DNA of 64,000 bases, from assembly GCA_023150555.1 (NCBI GenBank), contig JAKLKQ010000024.1, forward strand, positions 1 to 64,000, given 5' to 3'. The stretch is from Planctomycetota bacterium. GTDB lineage: Bacteria > Planctomycetota > SZUA-567 > H5-PLA8. The position numbers and the translations under genes are program-made. Numbering within the stretch: the stretch's first letter is position 1; every line of letters begins with the position of its first letter. Below are positions 1-8,658 of this stretch, one piece after another. The notes below the pieces were generated by a model. That model was not told where the DNA came from. It did not search any database and saw nothing but the letters and a program-made list of their open reading frames with translations.

Positions 1-76
1 GAAGGTATAGCGCGAGAAAGGGCGGTTTCCTGCTTCCCGTTTCCTGTTTCGCATTCGCATAGCCAAAACTGGAAAC

Positions 77-107
77 CAGAGACCGGGAAACGGTTTTCCG
101 TTCTCTG
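77..107. repeat. Imperfect inverted repeat downstream of the WD40 gene
   Basis: Two 15-base arms (77-91 and 93-107) match at 13 of 15 positions, so the RNA could fold into a long hairpin just past the stop codon of the minus-strand WD40 gene. It may be that gene's terminator, although no clear T-run follows. The rest of 1-129 shows nothing I can name. Confidence 0.3.
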
Positions 108-129
108 TGCGCTCTGTGGTGAACGCCGT

Positions 130-1653
130 TCAGCGGTCCAGGATCGCGCGGGCGAGCACGGCCAGCGAGTGCCCCCGCGCGCCGGCGGCGACCTTTTCGA
201 GGTGCGCCTGCGCCGCAGCGGCTTCGGGCGTCGGTTTGCCGTCCTTGCGTTCCCGCGCGATAAAACCCAGGGCTTCCAGCGCGAGCGTCTCGCGCACGCC
301 GCCGCGCGGCAGCGGCGTCGAAAGGCCGTCGGCGACCCGCGCGCGCGCTTCGATCGGCGCCGATTCGCTCAGGGCGAGCAGCGCCTGGCGGCGGTCGGCG
401 TCGAGTTCGCGCAGTTCGTCGCTCGCGCGCTGCCGTTCGGTGTAGGACTCGCTGTTGAGGCGCTTGAGCAGTTCGGCCAGCGGCGCGTTGCCGGCGGCCA
501 GCGGCGGCGGGACCTTTTCCGCGAGAAACGGCACGGCGCGCGCCGGGACTTTCAGGAAGCCGCGCATCGCGCCGATGCGCACGCTGTAGGTTTCGCTGCG
601 CATCAGCGCCCAGAGGCGTTCGAGGTCCGCGGGGTCGGCTTCGCCTGCGGCGCCGTCGGGCAGCGGCGGGCGCCCGGCCAGGTCCCACAGGTAGGTGTTC
701 CCGTTGAAGTCGAGGGTCATCATGCGGCGCCCGCGCTCGTCGACGGCCAAGCGCCGGATGCCGGCGGTCGCGCCGGTCCACCAGCCGATCTCCTGGCCGC
801 TGCGCAGGTCCCAGCGCCGGATCGAGCCGTCCAGGCAGCCGGTGATCAGGGACTGTCCGTCGGGGTGGAAGACCACCGCGCTGCCGTTGCCCGTCTGCCC
901 GGCCAGCACCTGCACGTCCTCGCCGCCGGGGATCGCGAAGATATGCCACGTGTGGTCGCCGCGCGTGGTGACGCCCAGGCGCCCGTCGGGGCTGATGGCG
1001 AGGCCGGGGATCTGCCCGTCGCGTTCGGGCAGCACGCGGATGGGCTGGCGGCGTCCGGCGTCCCACAGGCGCGCGGTCACGTCGCTGGCTTCGCTGAGGA
1101 TCGTGCGGCCGTCGCGGCTGAAGTCGAGCCCCGCGACTTCGGCTTCGTGCCCTTCGAAGGTGTGGAGGCACGAACCGCTCGCGGCGTCCCAGAGCTTGAG
1201 GGTCGCGTCCTTGGACGCCGTCGCCACCTGCGCGCCGTCGGGCGAGAAGGCGGCGCCGTCGACGCCCATGCCGTGGCCCAGGAGCGTCGATTCCAGTTTG
1301 TCGGTGGCGAGGTCCCAGACGCGCGCGCTGGCGTCTTCGCTCGCGCTGGCCAGCCGCTTGCCGCCGGGGGAGAAGACGATGCGGTTGATGTTGCCGGTGT
1401 GCCCGGTCAGCCTGCGCGCCGGCCGGTCGCCGTCGACTTCGACCAGCAGCACCAGCGGCGCGGCGCCGCCCACCGCCAGCGCCAGGGTCTTGCCGTCGGG
1501 CGAGAGCGCCACGTCCTGCAGCGCGCGGTTCATCGTCGAGAAGGCTCGCAGCGCGCCTTGCGGCAGGCTGGGGTCGGGCGTGGCGGCCTCCTCGGCGGCG
1601 GGCGCGGCCAGCGCGGCGAGGCTGGCGGCGAGCATCAAGACGCGGCGTCTCAT
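130..1653 (-). CDS. Exported WD40-repeat beta-propeller protein
   Basis: A 507-residue protein. The start is the ATG at 1653, because the following MRRRVLMLAASLAALAAP is a clean Sec signal peptide; a longer in-frame start would bury it. Residues about 40-335 hold a series of WD40 repeats, visible as recurring 'FSPDG' and 'VWDLA / LWDAA' strands. The last 160 residues are helical, with 'LLKRLNSESYTERQRASDEL', a HEAT-like segment typical of planctomycete WD40 proteins. It most likely acts outside the cytoplasm as a protein-binding scaffold; no catalytic residues are visible. It is divergent from the flippase gene at 1906. The family call is firm and the partner unknown. Confidence 0.85.
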   Translation of the reverse strand: MRRRVLMLAASLAALAAPAAEEAATPDPSLPQGALRAFSTMNRALQDVALSPDGKTLALAVGGAAPLVLLVEVDGDRPARRLTGHTGNINRIVFSPGGKRLASASEDASARVWDLATDKLESTLLGHGMGVDGAAFSPDGAQVATASKDATLKLWDAASGSCLHTFEGHEAEVAGLDFSRDGRTILSEASDVTARLWDAGRRQPIRVLPERDGQIPGLAISPDGRLGVTTRGDHTWHIFAIPGGEDVQVLAGQTGNGSAVVFHPDGQSLITGCLDGSIRRWDLRSGQEIGWWTGATAGIRRLAVDERGRRMMTLDFNGNTYLWDLAGRPPLPDGAAGEADPADLERLWALMRSETYSVRIGAMRGFLKVPARAVPFLAEKVPPPLAAGNAPLAELLKRLNSESYTERQRASDELRELDADRRQALLALSESAPIEARARVADGLSTPLPRGGVRETLALEALGFIARERKDGKPTPEAAAAQAHLEKVAAGARGHSLAVLARAILDR

Positions 1654-1905
1654 GGCGCGGCGAGTATACCTCAAGGCCAGTTGGCACGAAGGCACAATGC
1701 GCATAGCTATACGACGTGCCGAGAAGCGCCGCCGCCTGTAAAAACCCGCGTCTCACCCGCAGGCCCGGCGCGGAATTTTCGCAGACCGCCCCTTCTTGCG
1801 GCGTCCTGGAGAGAACGTTAAGATGGCTTTCCTGCTTTTACCAAAGTCCATAGCGGGCAGAGAGTTGTGATCCCTGCCGCGCCCGCCTCTTCAAGGAACC
1901 TTGCG

Positions 1906-2958
1906 ATGCCGTGGCTCAAGTTTCTTCTCCGCCTGGCCATTGGCACGGCCCTGCTCGCGTATCTTTTTTACGAGCACGAACTGAACCTCGCCGAGGTCGG
2001 CCGGCGGATGCTTGACCTTCCGCTGGCGGCGCTGGGCGGGGTGCTGCTGCTGGACCTCGTGGGCCAGAGCCTCAGCGCGTTCCGCTGGTCGCGCGTGCTG
2101 GGCCTGGGCGGCAAGCCGGTGGGTTTTTCCGCGGCGTGGCCGGTGTACTTTTCGGGGATGTTCTTCAACATCTGCCTGCCGACGTCCATCGGCGGCGACG
2201 TGTACAAGGCCGTCACGCTGGGCCTGCGGGCGGGCGGGCGTTCGGTGGGCCTGGCCTCGGTCTTCATGGACCGCAACGTGGGCCTGGCCGCGCTGCTGAC
2301 GCTGGGGCTGGGCGCGTCGCTGCTGGCGCCGTCGTCGGTGGAGGCCACCTTCTTCGGCGAACGCTACGTCATGCCGCTGTGGCCGGCGTTCCTGCTGCTG
2401 ATCGCCGGGTACATCGCGGCGAACGTGATTCTCTTCGGCACGAGCATCTACGACCTCGCCGAGCGCATGGTCCTGTGCCGCCTGCCGAAGGCCCTCGCCG
2501 ATAAGATCGCGCGCCTGCACGCGGCGCTGTCGGCCTACCGCCGCCCGCTGCATCACTTCCTGCCGGTCTACGGCGTCTCGCTGCTGTACCAGGCCAGCGA
2601 ATGCGGCGCCGTGTGGCTGCTGGCGCACGGCCTGGGGCTGCCGGCGTCGTTCGCGCTGGTCGCGGCGATGGTGACCTTCACCGCCGTGGGCGGCCTGCTG
2701 CCGCTGACGGTGAACAACATCGGCGTGCGCGAGTACGTCTTCTGCGCGGTGCTGATGGGCCAGGCCGCGGCGCTGCACACGACCGAGATGGCCGTCAAGC
2801 CGCTGGCCATGACGCTGGCGCTGGCCTACTTCGGCATGGTGGTCGTCTCGGGGCTCTTCGGCGGCATGGTGTACCTGTTCAGCGGTTCGCGCCCGTCGGC
2901 GCAGGACGCGCGCGACGGCGCGGGCCTCTCGGCGGCCGCCGCGGCAGCGGACAAGTGA
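1906..2958 (+). CDS. Flippase-like membrane protein (LPG synthase TM / UPF0104 family)
   Basis: A 350-residue integral membrane protein with about eight hydrophobic segments. It contains the family landmarks 'NICLPTSIGGDVYKA' in the middle and 'GGLLPLTVNNIGVREY' near the end. The family (N-terminal half of MprF, AglD and relatives) moves or modifies lipid-linked compounds in the membrane. I start it at ATG 1906, with AAGGAA eight bases upstream, rather than at GTG 1867. The gene runs directly into a family 2 glycosyltransferase and a GT39-type enzyme, so a role in building or flipping a glycolipid is a fair inference. A diverged paralog lies at 25175. Confidence 0.88.
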   Translation: MPWLKFLLRLAIGTALLAYLFYEHELNLAEVGRRMLDLPLAALGGVLLLDLVGQSLSAFRWSRVLGLGGKPVGFSAAWPVYFSGMFFNICLPTSIGGDVYKAVTLGLRAGGRSVGLASVFMDRNVGLAALLTLGLGASLLAPSSVEATFFGERYVMPLWPAFLLLIAGYIAANVILFGTSIYDLAERMVLCRLPKALADKIARLHAALSAYRRPLHHFLPVYGVSLLYQASECGAVWLLAHGLGLPASFALVAAMVTFTAVGGLLPLTVNNIGVREYVFCAVLMGQAAALHTTEMAVKPLAMTLALAYFGMVVVSGLFGGMVYLFSGSRPSAQDARDGAGLSAAAAAADK

Positions 2959-2969
2959 GCGTGCCCGCG

Positions 2970-3794
2970 ATGACGGCACCCGCCGCAACGTCTTCCCGCC
3001 GCGTGCGCAGCGTCACCGTCGTCACGCCCATCCACAACGAGGAAGCCTGCATTCCGGAGCTGGTCGAGCGCGTCGAGAGGACGATGGAACAGTGGCGCGA
3101 AGGCGTCGAAGGCCGCGAGTGGGAGCACCTCGCCTGCGACGACCACTCCACCGACGGCAGCTTCGCGCTGCTGCAAAAGCTTCACGAGACGCACCCGCGC
3201 CTGCGCGTGGAAAGGAATCCGCGCCGCAGCGGGCAGACGGGCGGCTTCGAGACCGGCTTCCGCCACGCGAAGTGCGACTGGGTCGTGACGATGGACGCCG
3301 ACCTGCAGCTGTTCCCCGAGGATATCCCGCTGCTGCTGGCGCCGATCGAGGAAGGCCGCCTGGACCTGACCAACGCGATCCGCACCAAGCGCCGCCACGC
3401 GGCGTCGCTGATCGCGATCTCGCGCCTGGGCAACCTGCTGATCCGCATGCTGCTGACCTGCCCGGTGGCCGACGCGGCCAGCAACTTCACCGCGCTGCCG
3501 GCGAAGCTGGCGAAGAACCTGACGCTGGTCGAGAACGACCACCGCTACATCATTCCCATCCTGGTTCGCCGCGGCCTCGATCCCAAGCGGGTGGGGGACG
3601 TGGACGTGCGCCACGCCGCGCGCAAGCACGGCGCCAGCAAGTACAAGGCGCTGCGCAAGGCCGTGACCGGCTTTCCCGAACTGCTGCGCTTCCGCAAGCG
3701 CCTGAAGCGCGGCGCATACGACCTGGGCGCCGGGACGCCGGTGTTGGACGCTTCGGCCGCGAAGTCCGAACCGGCGCGGGCCGCCAAGCAATGA
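2970..3794 (+). CDS. Family 2 glycosyltransferase (polyprenol-phosphate sugar transferase type)
   Basis: About 274 residues of a soluble GT-A fold: 'VVTPIHNEEACIPEL' at the nucleotide-binding strand, then the 'DDHSTDG' motif, then the metal-binding DAD at residues 109-111 ('VVTMDADLQ'). There is no C-terminal membrane pair, so it resembles dolichol-phosphate-mannose-synthase-like enzymes that load a sugar on a polyprenyl phosphate. GTG 2955 overlaps the flippase stop as GTGA and is an equally possible start; ATG 2970 is given here. The stop overlaps the next start as ATGA. This is the usual donor-making partner of a GT39 membrane transferase, which is the next gene. Confidence 0.9.
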   Translation: MTAPAATSSRRVRSVTVVTPIHNEEACIPELVERVERTMEQWREGVEGREWEHLACDDHSTDGSFALLQKLHETHPRLRVERNPRRSGQTGGFETGFRHAKCDWVVTMDADLQLFPEDIPLLLAPIEEGRLDLTNAIRTKRRHAASLIAISRLGNLLIRMLLTCPVADAASNFTALPAKLAKNLTLVENDHRYIIPILVRRGLDPKRVGDVDVRHAARKHGASKYKALRKAVTGFPELLRFRKRLKRGAYDLGAGTPVLDASAAKSEPARAAKQ

Positions 3795-5755
3795 ATGCCG
3801 CGCCGTCCGCCCTGCCGTACGTGCTGCCGCTGATCGTGATCGGCATGGCCGTGCACGCCTGGAACCTGCACCACCAGCAGATCGAGAACCCCGACGAGCC
3901 GCGCTACGCGTGCCCGGCGCGGGAACTGGCCGAAGGCCGCAGCGGCGAAGGCGCCTCGACCTGGACCGTGCCGATGTTCAACGGCAAGCCGCGCCTGGTG
4001 AAGCCGGTCCTGATCTACTGGGCGCTGGGCGTGGCCGGCAAGGCGGGCCTGGCGCTGGGCGTGGAACCGGCGACGGCCTTCCGCTGGGTGCCGGTGCTCT
4101 TCTCGCTCGCGTCGGTGCTGCTGCTCTTTCTTCTGGGCCGGCGGCTTTTCGATGAGCGCATCGGCTTCCTTGCCGCGCTGCTGCTGCTGACCAACTATTC
4201 CTTTCACGCCTTCGGGCGCGAGATTTTGATCGACCCGATGCTGACGGCGCTGCTGCTGGGCGCGTGGTACTGCTTCGCCGCGATCGTGCAGCGCCTGGAA
4301 TCCGAGCCGCACCGCACGCCGTGGGCGCACCTTTTGCCGTTCTACGTGCTGCTGGGCCTGGCCGCGCTGGCCAAGACCCCGCAGCTGGTCGCGGTCTTCG
4401 CCGTCTGCCCGATGGCTCTGTACCTGTTCTGGGAGCGCAAGCGCTACCTGCCCGACCAGGGGAAGCTGGGCTTCGTCGCCGCGCGCACGGGCCTCTGGTG
4501 GGGCGTGCCGCTGGCGCTGGCGATCGTGGCGAGTTGGATCGCGATGCTGCACCGCGCCGGCCGCCTGGACGAAGTCCTGGGCATCATGGAACAGCAGACC
4601 GTGCAGCGCGCGATGGGCAACGTCGATCACAACTCCGGCGACCGCATCTTTCCGTTCATCTACTACGTCCACGACCTGCCGGAGCACTTCCTGCCCTGGA
4701 GCCTGCTGTTCATCCCGGCCTTCGCGTGGCTCTTCGTGGGAGCGGAACGAAATTGCCGGCGGCTGCTGTGGATCGCGCTGGCCGTCACGGCCGCGTTCCT
4801 GGGCGCGGCGCAGGGCGCGGAGGACTTCCTGCGCGCGCAACCGGCGGCGGCGTGGGTGCTGAGCCTGCTCTTCGCCGGTTCGTGGATCGCGTGCGGCGTG
4901 GCGCGCTTCCGCGAGCGCGCACAACGTCCCGTCTCGTGGCAGGCCAAACTGCTGCTGTGCGCGATCGTGGTGCCGTGGGCGCTGATGGGCGTCGCGGCCA
5001 GCAAACGCACGCTGTACATGCTGCCGCTTTATCCGGCGCTCAGCCTGTGGCTGGCGCTGGCGTGGGTCCGCGTATTCAACGCCGACGACGGCGCCGCCCT
5101 GCGCAAGCTCTGGAGCGCGCTGCAGGGCTTCCTCGCCGTGCTGGCGGGCGTAGGGGCCGCCGCCTTCGCCGTGGTGCTGGTTCTGGGGCTCGGTGACCGG
5201 CTCGGGATCGCCATCACATTCTCCACCGGCGAGATCGGACTTGCCTGCGTCTTCGGCGTGGGGCTGGCAGCGTTGGCGGTGCTGGTGCTGCGCGACTTTA
5301 AGACCGGCCGCAGCGCCGATGCGAGTTTCCAGGCGCTCTTTTCCGTCGCGGCGCTGCTGATGGCGCAGGAGGCCGTGATCCGCCCGGCGCAGGAACGCTT
5401 CGAGAACCGGGCCGAGTTCTACGCCGCGGTCGCGCAGGCCTCCGGCGGCCGCACGCTGGTGATGCTGGGCACGTCCAGCAACGAGGCGGTCTGGTACCTC
5501 GACCGCCCGGTGGACGACGTTTCCATGCTGGCCTTGAAGGACGCCTTCTTCGGCACGCCCGGCGCGGTGCTGCTGCTGGACGAGCAGGAGTACCGCAAAA
5601 AGGAGAAGCTGCGTGCGGCGGTGCGCAAGCTCGCGTCGATCCAGTACGGGGCCACCGAGTACCACCTCGTGGAACCCGATCCCGCGCATCCGCCGGACGA
5701 GTCGATGTTCGAACGCCGGGGCGGGCGGGAGCGGGACGGCGCGGCCGAGGACTGA
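3791..5755 (+). CDS. GT39/ArnT-type membrane glycosyltransferase
   Basis: A 654-residue polytopic membrane protein with some dozen hydrophobic segments. After the first span comes 'IENPDEPRYA', carrying the acidic pair D35-E36 expected in the first periplasmic loop of PMT/ArnT enzymes. The last 110 residues are a soluble alpha/beta tail ('RTLVMLGTSSNEAVWYLDRP'). Such enzymes transfer a sugar from a polyprenyl-phosphate donor to lipid A or protein on the outer face of the cytoplasmic membrane. The start ATG 3791 overlaps the stop of the GT2 gene (ATGA), so the two are translationally coupled and probably form donor synthase and transferase. The acceptor cannot be told from sequence. Confidence 0.85.
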   Translation: MNAAPSALPYVLPLIVIGMAVHAWNLHHQQIENPDEPRYACPARELAEGRSGEGASTWTVPMFNGKPRLVKPVLIYWALGVAGKAGLALGVEPATAFRWVPVLFSLASVLLLFLLGRRLFDERIGFLAALLLLTNYSFHAFGREILIDPMLTALLLGAWYCFAAIVQRLESEPHRTPWAHLLPFYVLLGLAALAKTPQLVAVFAVCPMALYLFWERKRYLPDQGKLGFVAARTGLWWGVPLALAIVASWIAMLHRAGRLDEVLGIMEQQTVQRAMGNVDHNSGDRIFPFIYYVHDLPEHFLPWSLLFIPAFAWLFVGAERNCRRLLWIALAVTAAFLGAAQGAEDFLRAQPAAAWVLSLLFAGSWIACGVARFRERAQRPVSWQAKLLLCAIVVPWALMGVAASKRTLYMLPLYPALSLWLALAWVRVFNADDGAALRKLWSALQGFLAVLAGVGAAAFAVVLVLGLGDRLGIAITFSTGEIGLACVFGVGLAALAVLVLRDFKTGRSADASFQALFSVAALLMAQEAVIRPAQERFENRAEFYAAVAQASGGRTLVMLGTSSNEAVWYLDRPVDDVSMLALKDAFFGTPGAVLLLDEQEYRKKEKLRAAVRKLASIQYGATEYHLVEPDPAHPPDESMFERRGGRERDGAAED

Positions 5756-5831
5756 GGACTCCGCCGCCCGCGCTGGACCCCGGCGCGCGGGCTGTTACCA
5801 TGCCCTTTTCCCTCCACGGAGAACGGAAGAC

Positions 5832-6809
5832 ATGGCTGGCGTTCGGCGCGTAATGATCACGGGCGGTTGCGGGTTCATCGGTTCGTACCTGGCGAAGCGC
5901 CTGCACGAGAAGGGCTACGAATTGCTGCTGTTCGACGCCTTCCTGAACTACATCTCGCCGTTCATCTCGCGCTACCAGGATTTCCTGAAGGCCCGCATGG
6001 CCCCGCTGCTGGGCAAGCCGAACGTGCGCATCGAGCGCGGCGACGTGCGCGTGCAGAAGCGCGTGCACCAGATCATGGCCGAGTGGAAGCCCGAGGCCGT
6101 GGTGCACCTGGCCGCGCTGCCCAGCGCCAAGGAATCCACGATGTACCCCACCGAGGCCCTGCAGATCAACATCGACGGCACGCTCTCCGTGCTCGAAGGC
6201 GTGAAGGCCGCGGGCACGGTCAAGCGCTTCGTCTTTGCCAGTTCCAGCTTCGTGTATGGGCACTTCAAGACGGAGGTCGCCGACGAGACGCACACCACCG
6301 AGCCCATCGACGTGTACGGCGGCACCAAGCTGACCGGCGAGATCCTCACGCGCAGCTACTCGGCGGGGCACGGCTTCGAGCACGTCATCGTGCGCCCCAG
6401 CGCGGTGTACGGCTTCGGCGACGCCAACCGCCGCGTCTCGCAGATCCTGATCGAGAACGCCATGGCCGGCAAGCCGCTGGTGCTGCACGACGGCGGGCGC
6501 TCGCGCATCGACTTCACCTACTGCACCGACATCGCCGACGGCCTGGCGCGCTGCGTCGAAGTGCCCGCGGCGGCCAACCAGACCTTCAACATCACGCGCG
6601 GCAACGCACGCTCGGTGAAGGAATTCGCCGAGCAGGTGAAGAAGCATTTCCCCAACGTGGTGCTGGAAGAGCGCGAGCCGGACACGTCGCGCCCCAACCG
6701 CGGCACGCTCTCCATCGAGAAAGCCCGCAAGCTATTGGGCTACGATCCGAAGGTGGACATCGAGCAGGGCGTGGACGAGTACATCCGCATGCTCAAGGAG
6801 CACGGGTAA
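5832..6809 (+). CDS. NAD-dependent nucleotide-sugar epimerase/dehydratase
   Basis: A 325-residue extended short-chain dehydrogenase. The Rossmann glycine motif GGCGFIG lies at residues 11-17, 'HLAALPSAK' follows, and the catalytic Tyr-X3-Lys pair is Y162/K166 in 'DVYGGTKLTGE'. It resembles UDP-glucose 4-epimerase and UDP-glucuronate epimerase/decarboxylase relatives; the exact sugar cannot be assigned. ATG 5832 has GGAAG just upstream. It follows the flippase/GT2/GT39 run on the same strand after 76 bases and probably supplies a nucleotide sugar to it. Its end faces the kinase gene with only three bases between. Confidence 0.88.
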   Translation: MAGVRRVMITGGCGFIGSYLAKRLHEKGYELLLFDAFLNYISPFISRYQDFLKARMAPLLGKPNVRIERGDVRVQKRVHQIMAEWKPEAVVHLAALPSAKESTMYPTEALQINIDGTLSVLEGVKAAGTVKRFVFASSSFVYGHFKTEVADETHTTEPIDVYGGTKLTGEILTRSYSAGHGFEHVIVRPSAVYGFGDANRRVSQILIENAMAGKPLVLHDGGRSRIDFTYCTDIADGLARCVEVPAAANQTFNITRGNARSVKEFAEQVKKHFPNVVLEEREPDTSRPNRGTLSIEKARKLLGYDPKVDIEQGVDEYIRMLKEHG

Positions 6810-6812
6810 AAC

Positions 6813-8594
6813 CTATTCGCGCAGCGGAGCGGCCTTCGCGCGCAGGGCCTCGAACGCATCGGCGCTCTGCTGGTACAGCACGGCCAGTTTCGCATCGCCC
6901 TTCTTGTTTCCGCCGGTGATCGTTCCGATCAGGCCGCCTTCGCCGCGCTCCTTCTTCGCCGCGGCGTCGAAGCGCTTCTTGCCCTCGTTGACGCCGTCGT
7001 GGAACTTGTCGGCGTAGGCCTTCGCGTCGTCCACCATCGCCGGCAGCTTGCCGTAGTTTCCGCGCTCGAAGAGGTCCCGCGCATGTTCGCGCTTGCGCGG
7101 GATGCGTTCCTGCTCCTCGCGGAACTGCGCCAGCAGCTTTCCGGCGAGGCCATCCTCCAGGTCGTTCTCGGTGGCGGCCTTCGCGGTTTCCACGGCCTGC
7201 GGAAACAGCGGCGCCAGTTCGTCGAGGATCGTCTCGATCTTCTCGAGCGCGCCCAGGCCCTGGTCCATCGAGAGCAGGCCCTCATCCTGCGGGCGCTCCT
7301 GGCGCGCCTCGTTCAGCAGCTTGCGCGCGTCGCTTAAGCTTCCGTTCTTCACGTGCGCGCGGATGCGTTCGGGCAGCGGCAGGTTGTCCGGCACGGGCGC
7401 GGGCGCAGGTGCGGTTCCGTTCGGCGCGGGCGTCTTCACGGCGCTTGTCCCGTTCGAGCCGCCGTTGCTCTTCGGCGTCTTCGTGTCGCCAGGCGCGACA
7501 AGCGGCCCGGCATTGCCCGAACTGCTCGAGTCGCTCGCGGCGGGGCGCTTTTCGCCGCCGCCGAAGATCAGCGTCCATGCGATCACCGCGACGACCAGCA
7601 GCGCGAGGAGCATCCCGGCGAGAGCCAACGGCCCGCGCGCGGCGGACGGCTCCCGGGCGGGCGCCAGGTCCGCGCCGGCCAGGTCGGGGCTGCTCTGCAG
7701 GGCCTTCAGCGGCGACTCGAACGGCGGCGGTTCCGGAATCTTCTCGCCCTTCTTTAGGCCATCGATCAGCTCGGCCAGCCGCGCGGCGCTCTGCACGCGC
7801 TGCTCCGGCTTCTTCGCCATCAGCGTCAGGAGCAGGTTGTTGAGGCTGCGGCTCATGGCCGGCAGCACGCTGCTGGGCGCGGGCGGCTCCTCGAAGCGGT
7901 GCTTGAAGAGCAGGTTCAGCGCGGTCTCGGCGGTGAAGGGCGGGCGCCCGGTGAAGGCCTCGTAGAAGGTCACGCCCAGGGCGTAGAGGTCGCTGCGCGC
8001 GTCGGCCTTCTCGCCGTCGGCCTGCTCGGCGCTCATGTACTGCGGCGTGCCCAGGTACGCGCCGGTGGCGGTCAGCTGCGTGTCGCTGGCGGAGTCGGTG
8101 ACGAGGCCGAAGTCCACGATGCGCAGATGCTTGCGGTCCTTGTCCAGCAGCATGTTGTCGGGTTTGACGTCGCGGTGGACCAGGCCTTTGACGTGCGCGG
8201 CGGCCAAGCCCAGCGCGGCCTGCGCCATCAGCTCCAGGCCCTCCTCCTCGCTCAGGCGCTTCTTTTCCTGAAGGTGCTTCTTCAGCGAGACGCCGTCGAC
8301 CAGTTCCATCGCGATGTAGTACTTCCCGTTTTCCTCGCCGGCGTCGTAGACCTGTACGACGTGGTCGTTGCGGATCGTGGCGACGGTGCGGGCTTCGCGC
8401 AGGAAGCGCGCGACGGACTCGGGGTTGTTCGTGTATTCGTGGGGCAGGAACTTCAGCGCGACGGGGCGTTCGAGCGTCTCGTGGACGGCCCTGTAAACGA
8501 CGCCCATCGCGCCGCGCCCGAGTTCGCCTTCGAGGCGGTAGCCGCCGATGTGCGTGGGGACGCCGGGGCTGCTGGATTCTGCGGGTGCGTTCAT
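6813..8594 (-). CDS. Membrane-anchored Ser/Thr protein kinase (PknB type)
   Basis: A 593-residue Hanks-type kinase. Residues about 15-280 are the kinase domain: glycine loop 'GRGAMGVVY' (26-34), ATP lysine K48 ('VALKFL'), 'HRDVKPDN' catalytic loop, 'DFGL' metal site and 'DARSDLYALGVTFYEAFTG'. All key residues are intact, so it should be active. A Pro/Ala linker leads to one membrane span near residues 320-345, then a Thr/Pro-rich stretch and a helical extracytoplasmic part of about 190 residues with no known sensor (no PASTA). Planctomycetes carry many such kinases. It stands alone, converging on the epimerase gene. Confidence 0.93.
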   Translation of the reverse strand: MNAPAESSSPGVPTHIGGYRLEGELGRGAMGVVYRAVHETLERPVALKFLPHEYTNNPESVARFLREARTVATIRNDHVVQVYDAGEENGKYYIAMELVDGVSLKKHLQEKKRLSEEEGLELMAQAALGLAAAHVKGLVHRDVKPDNMLLDKDRKHLRIVDFGLVTDSASDTQLTATGAYLGTPQYMSAEQADGEKADARSDLYALGVTFYEAFTGRPPFTAETALNLLFKHRFEEPPAPSSVLPAMSRSLNNLLLTLMAKKPEQRVQSAARLAELIDGLKKGEKIPEPPPFESPLKALQSSPDLAGADLAPAREPSAARGPLALAGMLLALLVVAVIAWTLIFGGGEKRPAASDSSSSGNAGPLVAPGDTKTPKSNGGSNGTSAVKTPAPNGTAPAPAPVPDNLPLPERIRAHVKNGSLSDARKLLNEARQERPQDEGLLSMDQGLGALEKIETILDELAPLFPQAVETAKAATENDLEDGLAGKLLAQFREEQERIPRKREHARDLFERGNYGKLPAMVDDAKAYADKFHDGVNEGKKRFDAAAKKERGEGGLIGTITGGNKKGDAKLAVLYQQSADAFEALRAKAAPLRE

Positions 8595-8658
8595 GGTCTC
8601 GTTTCCGGCCGCCGGAACGAGAGCATACTACCGCATTTTCGCGGCCTGTCAGCCGGGC

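Noticed and set aside
169..1821. Long open frame on the plus strand opposite the WD40 gene
   Set aside because: It is a mirror frame produced by high GC third positions; its product is low-complexity Arg/Ala/Val sequence with no domain, while the minus strand encodes clear WD40 repeats and a signal peptide.
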